This document shows, piece after piece, positions 27,825 through 35,583 of a DNA stretch of 64,000 nt (the stretch's first letter is position 1; each line of letters begins with the position of its first letter). A model generated the notes under the pieces. The model was not told the origin of the DNA, searched no databases, and saw only the letters and a list, made by a program, of their open reading frames with translations. The position numbers were made by a program, and so were the translations under genes. The stretch is from Streptomyces antibioticus (GTDB lineage Bacteria > Actinomycetota > Actinomycetes > Streptomycetales > Streptomycetaceae): NCBI RefSeq assembly GCF_001514065.1, contig NZ_KQ948425.1:748519-812518 (forward strand). The letters run 5' to 3'.

Positions 27825-28678
27825 GCGGCGAAGGCCCCGAAGCCGTGGCGGCCCGGCTCACCGGGCGGGCCGTGGTGGCGCGGCGGCGGCTCACCGGGGC
27901 GGTCACCGAAGTCACCCTCGACGGTGGGCCGGTGGTCGTCAAGGACGCGGGGAGCGCGGGGGCTGCGCGTGCCGAGGCCGCGGGCCTTGACTGGCTGGGC
28001 GAGGCCGGTGCGGTACGGGTGCCGGTGGTGCACGGTTGTGAGGGGCGGTGGCTGGTCACCGGGTCGGTCCCGGAGGGGCGGTCGGAGGCCTCGGCGGCGC
28101 TGCGATTCGGCCGTGAGCTGGCCGCACTGCATGCCGCCGGCGCAGACGTCTTCGGTGCCCCGCCGCCGGGCGGCCCGGCGGACGCGTACATCGGAGCCGC
28201 CCCGATGAACAACGTGCCGACAGGCAACTGGCCCGACTGGTACGCGCGTTACCGGGTCCTGCCCTATCTGCGCCGCGCGGTCGACGAGGGCACGCTGCGG
28301 TCCGCCGAGGCCGCCGTGATCGAGCGGGTCTGTGAGCGCGTCGACCAGTTGGCCGGGCCCGCCGAGCCGCCCGCGCGGCTGCACGGCGACCTGTGGAGCG
28401 GCAATGTGCTGTGGGGCGCCGATGGCCACGTCTGGCTCATCGACCCCGCGGCACACGGCGGACACCGCGAGACCGACCTGGCCATGCTCCAGCTGTTCGG
28501 CTGCCCGCACCTCACCCAGGTGCTGGAGGGCTACCAGCAGACGGCACCCCTCGCCCCGGACTGGCGACAGCGCGTCGGCCTGCACCAGCTGTTCCCGCTC
28601 CTGGTCCACGCCGTCCTGTTCGGCCGCTCCTACGCCGAACAGGCACTCGCCGCCGCCCGCCCCTACGCGAGCGCCTGA
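27821..28678 (+). CDS. Fructosamine kinase / aminoglycoside phosphotransferase-fold protein
   Basis: 285 residues. The kinase-like fold is shown by VVVKDAGSAGAARAEAAGLDWL (ATP Lys and helix-C Glu), ARLHGDLWSGNVLW (catalytic loop HGDLWSGN) and HVWLIDPAAHGGHRETDLAM (the Asp of the DFG-like motif). HGDLWSGN and IDPA-GHRETDLAM are characteristic of fructosamine kinases, which phosphorylate glycated amines for their repair. ATG 27821 is within a translational coupling signal. A perfect 16-bp palindrome follows at 28686. Confidence 0.87.
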   Translation: MSGEGPEAVAARLTGRAVVARRRLTGAVTEVTLDGGPVVVKDAGSAGAARAEAAGLDWLGEAGAVRVPVVHGCEGRWLVTGSVPEGRSEASAALRFGRELAALHAAGADVFGAPPPGGPADAYIGAAPMNNVPTGNWPDWYARYRVLPYLRRAVDEGTLRSAEAAVIERVCERVDQLAGPAEPPARLHGDLWSGNVLWGADGHVWLIDPAAHGGHRETDLAMLQLFGCPHLTQVLEGYQQTAPLAPDWRQRVGLHQLFPLLVHAVLFGRSYAEQALAAARPYASA

Positions 28679-28685
28679 CGGGGCC

Positions 28686-28701
28686 TTCCGGCGCGCCGGA
28701 A
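28686..28701. terminator. Palindrome after the kinase gene
   Basis: TTCCGGCGCGCCGGAA is a perfect 16-bp palindrome starting 7 nt after the stop codon. It may be a short terminator hairpin, but it also lies about 100 bp before the TerB gene and could be an operator. Confidence 0.4.
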
Positions 28702-28801
28702 CTTATCGGCCCGGCCGCTAGTTTCTACGTTGCTGTAGATATGAGGGGTGCCGGTCCGTCAGCGGGACGGGTCGGGCCCCGACACACCTTTGGGAGTACC
28801 G

Positions 28802-29257
28802 ATGGCTCTGTGGGACCGCATCAAGGAATCCGCGTCGACGATGCAGACCCAGCTCGTGGCGAAGAAGAACGACCTCAAGAGCGGCGCGTTCCGTGATGCC
28901 AGCATGGCGATGTGCGCACTGGTGGCCGCCGCCGACGGCACGGTGGATCCTTCCGAGCGCCAGCGCGTCGCCCAGCTGATCGCCACCAACGAGGTTCTTC
29001 AGAACTTCGATGCCATGGACCTCCAGCGGCGTTTCGACGAGAACCTGAACAAACTGACCACCGACTTCGCCTTCGGCAAGGTCAGCGTGCTCCAGGAGAT
29101 CGGGAAGGCGAAGAAGAAGCCGGCCGAGGCGCGCGCCGTGATCCAGATCGGCATCGTCATCGGCGGCGCCGACGGCGACTTCGACAAGACCGAGCAGGCC
29201 GTCGTCCGCGAGGCCTGCTTCGCCCTCGACCTGCCGCCGCACGAGTTCGACCTCTGA
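28802..29257 (+). CDS. TerB-family tellurite-resistance-like protein
   Basis: 151 residues, all-helical. Two acidic segments characteristic of TerB, AAADGTVDPSER (about 41-52) and GGADGDFDKTEQ (about 122-133), flank the conserved helices; in TerB these bind metal. It acts in the cytoplasm in general stress or tellurite response complexes; no other ter genes are adjacent. ATG 28802 follows GGGAG. The gene ends in a strong terminator shared with the convergent M56 pseudogene. Confidence 0.9.
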   Translation: MALWDRIKESASTMQTQLVAKKNDLKSGAFRDASMAMCALVAAADGTVDPSERQRVAQLIATNEVLQNFDAMDLQRRFDENLNKLTTDFAFGKVSVLQEIGKAKKKPAEARAVIQIGIVIGGADGDFDKTEQAVVREACFALDLPPHEFDL

Positions 29258-29263
29258 GGTCCG

Positions 29264-29303
29264 GCGCGCGGCGGCGCCCCGTCACAGGGGCGTCGCCGCG
29301 CGC
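29264..29303. terminator. Bidirectional terminator between TerB gene and M56 pseudogene
   Basis: 17-base arms 29264-29280 and 29287-29303 pair with a single G-U and a 6-nt loop. The stop codon of the M56 remnant lies in the loop. Confidence 0.85.
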
Positions 29304-30179
29304 AGGGTGAGGACCATCATCACCGCCGAGTTGGCGGAGTACATGGCCGACGCGGCGGTTCCTCGGGCGGCGGCCGCCCAGGCGGCAAGGCCCACGGCGG
29401 TGAACACCGACGGCCTGCGGCGCGGGAGCGGGCCGCAGCAGGGCGGCCACCCGGCGCGGCACCGGCCCGGGCAGCGCGAACCCCGCGAGCGTGGGCACCG
29501 GCGTCCCCCGGGCGACCATGGCCGCCTTGCCGATCGCGCGCGCTACGGCGCGCCGGTCACCGACGGCCCGGGCCGCCTCCTCGTCCGCCCATCGCTCGGT
29601 CGTGCAGGACACGGCCGTGCGCAGCGGTCGCAGGAACGGGTCGGCGCGCGCCGCGAGTTGGGCGACGAGCAGGAACCGGCGGTGGCGGGCGGTCAGATGG
29701 GCCCGCTCGTGCGCGAACAGCGCCCGCCGAGCAGATCCGTCGTCACCACGATCCAGTCCCGGGTCCGGCCGGGCAGGGCGTACGCGTACGGCTCCCTGTG
29801 CGGCAGTACGACGACCCCCTTGTCCGGCAGCCCGGTCAGCGCCCGGTGTGCGCGCCGCCGCACCCGACCGGCCGCCACAGGGTGCGGCCGCACACCACCG
29901 CAACCGCCAGCAGGACGGGGATCGCGGCGCGCCCGGCCCCTCGTCGTAGGGCACGGCCGCGCGCACCTCGGGGTCGGACCAGCCGTCCGGCAGCCGAATG
30001 CCCGGGAGTTGGGCGGTGCCGACCACCATGAACAGCCCGAGACAGACCGTGCTGCACAGCGCCATCACACCGGCCACGGCCGTCAGCAGCCGGCCGGGAC
30101 GCGGGTGCAGATGCCGCTCGGCGAGACGGGCGACCGGCCACGCCGACAAGGGCAGGACCAGCGGCAGAAGGACGAACAC
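29282..30179 (-). pseudogene. M56 (BlaR1/MecR1-like) membrane peptidase, multiply frameshifted
   Basis: Similarity to actinobacterial M56 peptidases jumps between frames. The N-terminus (FVLLPLVLPLSAWPVARLAERH, from GTG 30179) shares its frame with LFAHERAHLTARHRRFLLVAQ, which carries the HExxH zinc motif near 29690-29710. The middle part GVVVLPHREPYAYALPGR...IVVTTDLL is in another frame (29720-29890), and the segment before it (AAIPVLLAVAVVCG) is in a third. The C-terminus (AMYSANSAVMMVLTLRAATPL, stop at 29282) is again shifted. At least three indels are needed, so it is a pseudogene unless the assembly is poor here. It lies 12 bp after the BlaI-type repressor gene, its usual partner. Confidence 0.8.
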
Positions 30180-30191
30180 CCCCCTGAGGTC

Positions 30192-30578
30192 TCAGTCTTC
30201 CCCTTCGCTCTCCGCCTGCCCCAGCAGTTCCCGCAGCAGGCGCTCGTCATCGGGTTCGAGGGAGGTGACGAAACTGGCCAGCACCGCCTCGCGGTCGCTC
30301 TCGCCGTCGAGGAGCCTGCGCATCCGGCGTGCGGCGAGGCCCGCCTCGTCCGACACCGGTGTCCACACGAAGGAGCGGCCCACGCGCTCCCGGGTCACCG
30401 CCCCCTTGGCCAGCAGCCTGGTCAGGATCGTGATCACCGTCGTATAGGCCAGGTCCCCGCCGAGCCGCTCCTGCACCCAGCCCGCGGTCGCCGGTCCGTC
30501 CGCCGCCCGCAGCGCCGACAGGACCTGCACCTCCAGCTCGCCCTGCCCCCGTCGCCGGGGACGCCGATGATCCGCCAC
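30192..30578 (-). CDS. BlaI/MecI family repressor
   Basis: 128 residues from GTG 30578, preceded by GGGAGA. Winged helix: GELEVQVLSALRAADGPATAGWVQERLGGDLAYTTVITILTRLLAKGAVTRERVGRSFVW, the canonical BlaI pattern, followed by a dimerisation helix region. In this family a co-encoded M56 peptidase cleaves the repressor on a cell-wall or antibiotic signal; here the peptidase is a pseudogene, so the repressor may be constitutive or answer to another peptidase. A direct repeat upstream (30628-30655) may be its operator. Confidence 0.9.
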   Translation of the reverse strand: MADHRRPRRRGQGELEVQVLSALRAADGPATAGWVQERLGGDLAYTTVITILTRLLAKGAVTRERVGRSFVWTPVSDEAGLAARRMRRLLDGESDREAVLASFVTSLEPDDERLLRELLGQAESEGED

Positions 30579-30627
30579 AGCTTGTCTCCCTTGCCGCTCC
30601 GCCACGCGCCACGCCCGGGGGGCCTGT

Positions 30628-30655
30628 CAGTACCCGGCACGACAGTACCTGGCAC
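30628..30655. promoter_or_regulatory. Direct repeat, candidate BlaI-type operator
   Basis: CAGTACCCGGCAC (30628-30640) and CAGTACCTGGCAC (30643-30655) form a 13-bp direct repeat with a 15-bp period, 50-77 bp before the BlaI start. Position suggests autoregulation; BlaI operators usually have TACA/TGTA dyads, so the assignment is tentative. Confidence 0.35.
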
Positions 30656-30831
30656 ACGCCCCTGACCTGCTGTTTCCTCGATATTGACGCAGCCCCGCAC
30701 CCCAGCATGGTCAAGGAAGACTCGAAATGAACCCGGCCTACGACTTCTCCGGCAACGCCGGCAATCCAGGTGGCCCCTTCCGACCCGGCCGACGAGACGG
30801 CAGAGAACTTCGACCGGCTCAACCTCACGCC

Positions 30832-30868
30832 GTGGCTGACCGGTGGCAAGACACCGCCGGTCAGCCAC
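30832..30868 (-). terminator. Terminator of the mannanase gene
   Basis: 12-bp perfect stem, 30832-30843 with 30857-30868, loop 13 nt, placed about 30 bp beyond the mannanase stop in its direction of transcription. Confidence 0.65.
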
Positions 30869-30896
30869 AGAACCCGCCCTCAGCCGGGCGCGGGGA

Positions 30897-32570
30897 TCAA
30901 CTGGTCGCGCACGTACTGCCGTTCAGGGTGAAGGCGGTCGGCGCCGCGTTGGTCGTGCCCTTGACGCCGATGAAGCCGACGGTGACCGACCCGGCGGCGG
31001 CGATGCTCGACGCGTAGGACACGGGGGCGACGCTCACGTGCGCACCGCTCTGGGTCGGGGTGCCGCCCCACATGGTGGAGACCGTCTGGCCGTTGGCGAA
31101 GGAGAAACCGAGTGTCCAGCCGGTGATGGCGGTGGTCCCGGTGTTGCGGATGGTGATCTCACCCTGGAAACCGCCCGGCCACTCCCCCACGATCCGGTAG
31201 CCGACCGAGCAGTTGAGCGCCGGGGCCCTGCCGGTCGTGACGTTCACCGCCGCCGAGCGGGCCGAGCGGTTGCCCGCCGCGTCCCGGGCGTAGACGGCGA
31301 AGGTGTACGCCGTCTCGGCCGAAAGCCCGGTCACCGTCACCGAGTTGGTGATGGAGGCGGCGACCCTCGTCTCGGTGCCGCCACTGATCCGGACGACGTC
31401 GTAGCCGGCGACGCCGACGTTGTCGGTGGACGCGGTCCAGGTGAGAGCCGCGGAGGTGGCCGTCACCGCCGAGGCGCTCGGGGGGCCGGGGGTCGCGGGC
31501 GCCTGGGTGTCACCGGGCCCGCCACCGCCGTAGACGGTGGCTTCCTCGGCGGTCTGGGCGATGCCGTTGGCGCCGTTGAAGACGCGCTGCCCCCAGGAGC
31601 TCAGCCGGCTCGGGTCGAAGTCGGTCGCGAGGTCGAGGACCGGGTCGGTGTTGCCGCTCCAGGACCAGGCCAGATAGCCGAGGTCGAGTTGCTCGGCGGT
31701 GGCCATCATGGTGTCCTCGTCCGGGTCGCCCCACTGGTCGGCGGGGCCGCCGAACTCGCCGATGAGGATGGGGAGTCCGGCGTCGACGAAGGCGTGGAGG
31801 TAGTCGGTGATCTCGGCCGCGGTGTCGTAGACGCTGTACATGTGGACCGAGAAGATCAGGTTGCCGGTGGTGTCGGCGTCGTAGACGCTCCGGGCGTTGG
31901 CCCGCATGACGCCCTGCCAGTCCTGGCCCCAGTTGGGCGCGTCCACCATGATCGTGTGCTCGAAGCCGGCGTTACGCAGCTTCTTGACCGCGGCGACGGT
32001 CGGGGCGGTCCAGCCCGCGGGGTCGGTGTTGCCCCAGGGCTCGTTGCCGATGTTGATGATGATGTAGTTCTCCTGGCCCGCCAGGACGCTCTTGAGGCCG
32101 ATCCAGTAGTCGGCGGCCTGGTCGAGGGTGCCGGCCGCGGCGTCCTCTCCGTATCCGGTGGTGTCGTGCACCTCCAGGACGCAGATGAGCCGGTTGGCCT
32201 TGCACTGGCTGACAACGTTGCCAACGTCCGCCGCGCTGTTGGCGGTCCAGCGGTGACCGTCGGCCAGGACGACACGGACGGCGTTGGCGCCGAGGGCCTT
32301 GATGTCGGACAGCGACCGCGTCTCGTTCGGGTACCAGGTGTGGGCGTGGTTGACGCCGCGCATCACGAAATCGTTGCCGTTGCCTTCGACCAGCCGGCCG
32401 TTGCTGATGTGGAGCCCGACGGCCCGGGTGCCCGGCGGCTCGGCCTGGGCGTACGCGGCGGCCGGCCGGAGGGCGCCGAGGAGGACGAGCCCGAGGAGGG
32501 CTGCCGCCAGGCGGGCGAACCGGGTCTTCCCTGATGTGCTCTTCCTTGTCGTGCTTCTTGTTCTTCTCAC
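30897..32570 (-). CDS. manA: Secreted GH5 beta-mannanase with FN3 and CBM2
   Basis: 557 residues from GTG 32570, with AGGAG 5 nt upstream. The signal peptide ends about AAAYAQA (residue 41). The GH5 domain (about 50-340) closely follows Streptomyces mannanase ManA: NGNDFVMRGVNHAHTWYP, CVLEVHDTTGYGEDA, acid/base Glu177 in IGNEPWGN and nucleophile Glu272 in IGEFGGP. A fibronectin type III domain (about 360-445) and a cellulose-binding CBM2 (about 455-557, C...C ends, exposed Trp) complete it. It hydrolyses beta-1,4-mannan outside the cell. A perfect CebR operator lies 54 bp upstream, so repression is probably relieved by cellobiose-type sugars. Confidence 0.93.
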   Translation of the reverse strand: MRRTRSTTRKSTSGKTRFARLAAALLGLVLLGALRPAAAYAQAEPPGTRAVGLHISNGRLVEGNGNDFVMRGVNHAHTWYPNETRSLSDIKALGANAVRVVLADGHRWTANSAADVGNVVSQCKANRLICVLEVHDTTGYGEDAAAGTLDQAADYWIGLKSVLAGQENYIIINIGNEPWGNTDPAGWTAPTVAAVKKLRNAGFEHTIMVDAPNWGQDWQGVMRANARSVYDADTTGNLIFSVHMYSVYDTAAEITDYLHAFVDAGLPILIGEFGGPADQWGDPDEDTMMATAEQLDLGYLAWSWSGNTDPVLDLATDFDPSRLSSWGQRVFNGANGIAQTAEEATVYGGGGPGDTQAPATPGPPSASAVTATSAALTWTASTDNVGVAGYDVVRISGGTETRVAASITNSVTVTGLSAETAYTFAVYARDAAGNRSARSAAVNVTTGRAPALNCSVGYRIVGEWPGGFQGEITIRNTGTTAITGWTLGFSFANGQTVSTMWGGTPTQSGAHVSVAPVSYASSIAAAGSVTVGFIGVKGTTNAAPTAFTLNGSTCATS

Positions 32571-32623
32571 TGCGACTCCTGGGAGTGAGCGCCAAGAAAC
32601 TCAGGCATGAGAGTGGAGCATTA

Positions 32624-32637
32624 TGGGAGCGCTCCCA
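32624..32637. promoter_or_regulatory. CebR operator upstream of mannanase
   Basis: TGGGAGCGCTCCCA is the perfect 14-bp consensus of the Streptomyces cellulose-utilisation repressor CebR. It lies 54-67 bp before the mannanase GTG. Confidence 0.9.
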
Positions 32638-32723
32638 TGAAAGCGATTACGCCAGGTACACGTCAAGAGAATGAGCAAAGACCTGCCAACGTGGGCACGT
32701 TGGCGCAGGGACCGCCCGCCGGC

Positions 32724-34406
32724 TCATCCGCAGCACCCACCCCCTCCCCCGTCCCCCGACACCGCCTCGAGTCGGCAGAAGCAGGACGCCTCGATCGGTA
32801 CGTCCGCCAGCGCGACCGCGATCTTCAGATGCTGGGCGACGATCCGCGCCTCCCCCGCCTTGCCGAGCCGGACCAGGCACTCGTGGAAGCCGTGCAGCGC
32901 CCAGACGTTGCCGGGATGCTGGACCGCGCGCGGCAGGGTGTCGTCCAGACCGAGGTCGGCGCGGTAGACCGCCTCCGCCTCCGCGACCCGGCCCTGTTCC
33001 AGGAGCAGGGCGCCGTAGGCGTGCCGGGTGGGCTGCATCCAGCCCCACGGCTCGTCGTAGGGCAGGTTGTCGTCGAGGGCGATCGACCGCTCCAGCGCGG
33101 CGAAGGCGGCGTCGAAGTCGCCCTTGCGGTAGGCGAGTTCACCGTCGAGCATCTCGGCGGCGATGGCGAGGATGTCGGCGCAGGTGTTGTTGAACAGCAT
33201 CCGGGTCTCCTGGACCCGGGCCACCGCCTCCTGGAACAGGGCGCGTTCGGCCTCGGCCTCGGGCACGCGGCCGAGGGCGGACAGGGCCACTCCGCGGGCG
33301 TAGTGGAGCATCGCGGTCGTCACGCTGTACAGCTCCGGGTCGACAGGCAGAGGGAGTTGGAGGATGTCGGACCAGCGGCCGAAGCGGATCAGCACATGGA
33401 CCCGCATGGCGAGGAAGCCCTCCAGCCAGTCGGCCATGGGCGGGCTCTGCACGCGCAGCAGGTCCTCCGGGATCGACGCCTCCAGCGCGGCGGCGGTCTC
33501 CAGGGCGATGCGGGACTGACCGAGGAACATCGCACCGTAGATCTTGAAGTGGTAGTTGTGCGACCGGTAGAGGGTGTAGAAGTTCATCGCGCCGGCCCGG
33601 GTGCGGTACTTCTCGTCGGCGCTGATGGCGGCGGTGTTGTCGGACACGACCCGGCGGTAGTCGCCGCACAGGACGTCCAGATGGGACGGCATGTGCTGGA
33701 GGTGGCCGGCGTCGGGGACCAGGCCGCGCAAGCGGTCGGCGACGGGCAGGGCCTGCTCGGGGGTCGGGGACATCTCCATGAGGTGGATGTACAGGTGGAG
33801 CACACCCGGATGCCGCCCACCGGTCTCCGAAGTGAGCACACGGTCGAGGACCGCCTTGGCCTCCAACGTGCGGGCGCCTTCCGCCGGTTGCCCCGTCCTG
33901 AGGTTCCACAGCTGCCAAGGGGTGAGGTTCATCAGGGCGTCGGCGTACAGCGTGGCGATGTCGGCGTCGTCGGGGGCGAGGTGATGGACGGCTCGCATGC
34001 TGTCGGCGTACGGCTCGTTCCACACCGAGCAGTCCGCCACCGGCTTCGACTGCGGGTAGCGGGCGCGCAGCGCCTCGATCAGGGCCCGTTCGACGGGGGT
34101 GGCGGCGGCCCGGGCCTTCTCGTGGGCCCGTTCGACCGCGGCATGGGTGCGCTCGACGGTGCGGGTGAGGTCGTCGCCGTCGAAGAACTCCCAGGGCTTG
34201 TTGTAGTTCGGGCCGAGCGCGTACGCGATGCCCCAGTAGGCCATGGCGCAGTCGGGATCGGCCTCGGCGGCGGCCTGGAAGCAGACGACGGCTTCCTCGT
34301 GGTGGAAGGCGTACGTCCACACCAGACCGCGGTCGAACCACAGTTGGGCCTCGGGCGAGGAGGTCGTCACGGTGCGACCGTGGGTGCCGAGGTCGTAATA
34401 GTCCAT
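32724..34406 (-). CDS. TPR-repeat protein of unknown function
   Basis: 560 residues. The body consists of tetratricopeptide-like helical hairpins, for example EAVVCFQAAAEADPDCAMAYWGIAYAL (N-terminal third), HHLAPDDADIATLYADALMNL in the middle, and GDFDAAFAALERSIALDD, YGALLLEQGRVAEAEAVYRADL near the C-terminus. It is probably cytoplasmic, with no signal or membrane segment. The tail is odd: CFCRLEAVSGDGGGGGCCG, with a glycine run ending in two cysteines. ATG 34406 follows GGGGAATCC. The upstream neighbour is a MarR-type gene on the same strand, 96 bp away. The role is unknown. Confidence 0.8.
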   Translation of the reverse strand: MDYYDLGTHGRTVTTSSPEAQLWFDRGLVWTYAFHHEEAVVCFQAAAEADPDCAMAYWGIAYALGPNYNKPWEFFDGDDLTRTVERTHAAVERAHEKARAAATPVERALIEALRARYPQSKPVADCSVWNEPYADSMRAVHHLAPDDADIATLYADALMNLTPWQLWNLRTGQPAEGARTLEAKAVLDRVLTSETGGRHPGVLHLYIHLMEMSPTPEQALPVADRLRGLVPDAGHLQHMPSHLDVLCGDYRRVVSDNTAAISADEKYRTRAGAMNFYTLYRSHNYHFKIYGAMFLGQSRIALETAAALEASIPEDLLRVQSPPMADWLEGFLAMRVHVLIRFGRWSDILQLPLPVDPELYSVTTAMLHYARGVALSALGRVPEAEAERALFQEAVARVQETRMLFNNTCADILAIAAEMLDGELAYRKGDFDAAFAALERSIALDDNLPYDEPWGWMQPTRHAYGALLLEQGRVAEAEAVYRADLGLDDTLPRAVQHPGNVWALHGFHECLVRLGKAGEARIVAQHLKIAVALADVPIEASCFCRLEAVSGDGGGGGCCG

Positions 34407-34502
34407 GGGATTCCCCTGAGCGCGAGCAGGCCTGGATTCGCGACGTTACCGGGTGATTTGCGCGCGACACGCCGACAACCGACACCGTGTCGCTCAGGCG
34501 CC

Positions 34503-34982
34503 TCAGCGCTCGCGCTCCTCCGCGACCGCCGCCTCGTAGGCGAGCAGGGTGTCGACGAACAGGCGGCGCTGTTCCGGCTCCAGCGGGGTGAGCACGCGAC
34601 GCCAGGCCTCGGCGCCGGGGGCGAGCCAGGCGGCGATGGCCTCGTGCTGGTCGGGGGCGATGGCCACGATGCGGCGCCGCCGGTCGGCCGGGTCCTCACG
34701 ACGGTCAAGGACGCCCTTGCCGCTCAGGTCGCCGACCATCAGGCTCACCGTGGTGGGCGCCACCTCCAGACGGGCGGCGAGGTCGTTCACGGTCAGTGGA
34801 CCGTCGAACAACAGACAGGCCAGCAAGGAGAGATGACGGGGCGCCAGCGACAGCGACTCCAGCGCCTCGGGCACGGGGATGCGCTTCACCCGGCCGACCA
34901 TGCGCGGCATGAGCAGCAGCAGCTCACGCACCGCGGTGTCCACGCCATCCGTCCCGGCCTCGCGCCGCACGGATCCGGCCAT
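34503..34982 (-). CDS. MarR family transcriptional regulator
   Basis: 159 residues from ATG 34982, with GAGGAG about 7 nt upstream. Winged helix: LAPRHLSLLACLLFDGPLTVNDLAARLEVAPTTVSLMVGDLSGKGVLDRREDPADRRRRIVAI, with the typical DxRR wing. Regulators of this type respond to phenolic or reactive compounds. It is divergent from a tautomerase gene, and a perfect dyad CTTTGA-CA-TCAAAG lies just upstream of its start, so it probably represses itself and perhaps the tautomerase. Confidence 0.9.
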   Translation of the reverse strand: MAGSVRREAGTDGVDTAVRELLLLMPRMVGRVKRIPVPEALESLSLAPRHLSLLACLLFDGPLTVNDLAARLEVAPTTVSLMVGDLSGKGVLDRREDPADRRRRIVAIAPDQHEAIAAWLAPGAEAWRRVLTPLEPEQRRLFVDTLLAYEAAVAEERER

Positions 34983-35003
34983 CACGCACTCCTCGCCATT
35001 TAC

Positions 35004-35017
35004 CTTTGACATCAAAG
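35004..35017. promoter_or_regulatory. MarR-type operator
   Basis: CTTTGACATCAAAG is a perfect dyad (6-bp arms, 2-bp centre) located 22-35 bp before the MarR start and about 100 bp before the tautomerase start. A further CTTTG half-site follows at about 35021. Confidence 0.65.
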
Positions 35018-35042
35018 ATGCTTTGCTCACAAAGACATCGCG

Positions 35043-35094
35043 ACCAAGAACCAAAACCAAGAACCAAAACCAAGAACGAAAACCGAGAACCGAA
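35043..35094. repeat. 13-bp A-rich tandem repeats in tautomerase leader
   Basis: Four units of 13 bp based on ACCAAGAACCAAA, the first two identical and the last two decayed, with a few more related bases to 35100. The block is A/C-rich and very unlike its surroundings. It occupies the 5' leader of the tautomerase gene. Confidence 0.85.
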
Positions 35095-35112
35095 CCGAAC
35101 GGAGATTCCACC

Positions 35113-35496
35113 ATGCCTCACTTCACCGTGCACATCAGCGAGAGCGCGCTCGACGGCAAGACCGAGGAAGGCCTGATCCGAGGGCTCGCGGATGCGGTCG
35201 GAGCGGTCTACGGCGAGCCGTTCCGCCGCATGGTCGCCGTGGACCTCATCGGCATCCCGCGCCACCGGCGGGGCGTCGGCGGTGTGCCGACCGAGCGGGC
35301 CGCCCCGGACGTCAGGCTGAGCCTCCGCGAGGCGGCCTACCGCCACCCGGACGTGCCGGACGCGCCGGCCCGGTTGATCGCCGCGATCACGGACGCGGTG
35401 GTCGACGTGCTCGGTGAGCCGGTGCGCGAAGAGGTGTCGGTGAGTCTGACGGCCGTGCCCGAGGGGCGTTCGGGCGTGGGCGGCCGGGTGGGCTGA
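35113..35496 (+). CDS. Tautomerase-superfamily protein
   Basis: 127 residues. Pro follows the initiator Met (MPHFTVHIS), giving the N-terminal catalytic proline of 4-oxalocrotonate tautomerase/MIF-fold enzymes. Two beta-alpha-beta halves are visible: ALDGKTEEGLIRGLADAVGAVYGEP...VAVDLIGIP and RLIAAITDAVVDVLGEPVREEVSVSLTAVPEG, so the chain is about twice the 62-residue short subunits. Substrate is unknown. ATG 35113 follows ACGGAG. It is divergent from and probably controlled by the MarR gene, with a repeat-rich leader. Confidence 0.85.
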   Translation: MPHFTVHISESALDGKTEEGLIRGLADAVGAVYGEPFRRMVAVDLIGIPRHRRGVGGVPTERAAPDVRLSLREAAYRHPDVPDAPARLIAAITDAVVDVLGEPVREEVSVSLTAVPEGRSGVGGRVG

Positions 35497-35583
35497 CGGT
35501 CAGCGCGTACGGGCGGACAGCGTCGGCCCGGCGACGCCGAAAACCCGTTGCGGCCGCCCGTCTCCCCCTGGACCCTGGCCCTC

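Larger units (their letters stand above)
30579..30896. other. Intergenic region between BlaI and mannanase genes
   Basis: 318 bp. It holds a direct repeat upstream of the BlaI gene (30628-30655) and the mannanase terminator (30832-30868). At 30727 an ATG with AAGGAAG opens MNPAYDFSGNAG, and a nearby frame (about 30769-30890) reads DPADETAENFDRLNLTPWLTG. Together they look like a fragment of a coding sequence disturbed by a frameshift, but I do not recognise it and do not call a gene. Confidence 0.35.

Noticed and set aside
32607-35009. An 800-codon open frame on the plus strand
   Set aside because: Antisense to the TPR and MarR genes; no signal peptide, domain or ribosome site. The minus-strand products are recognisable.
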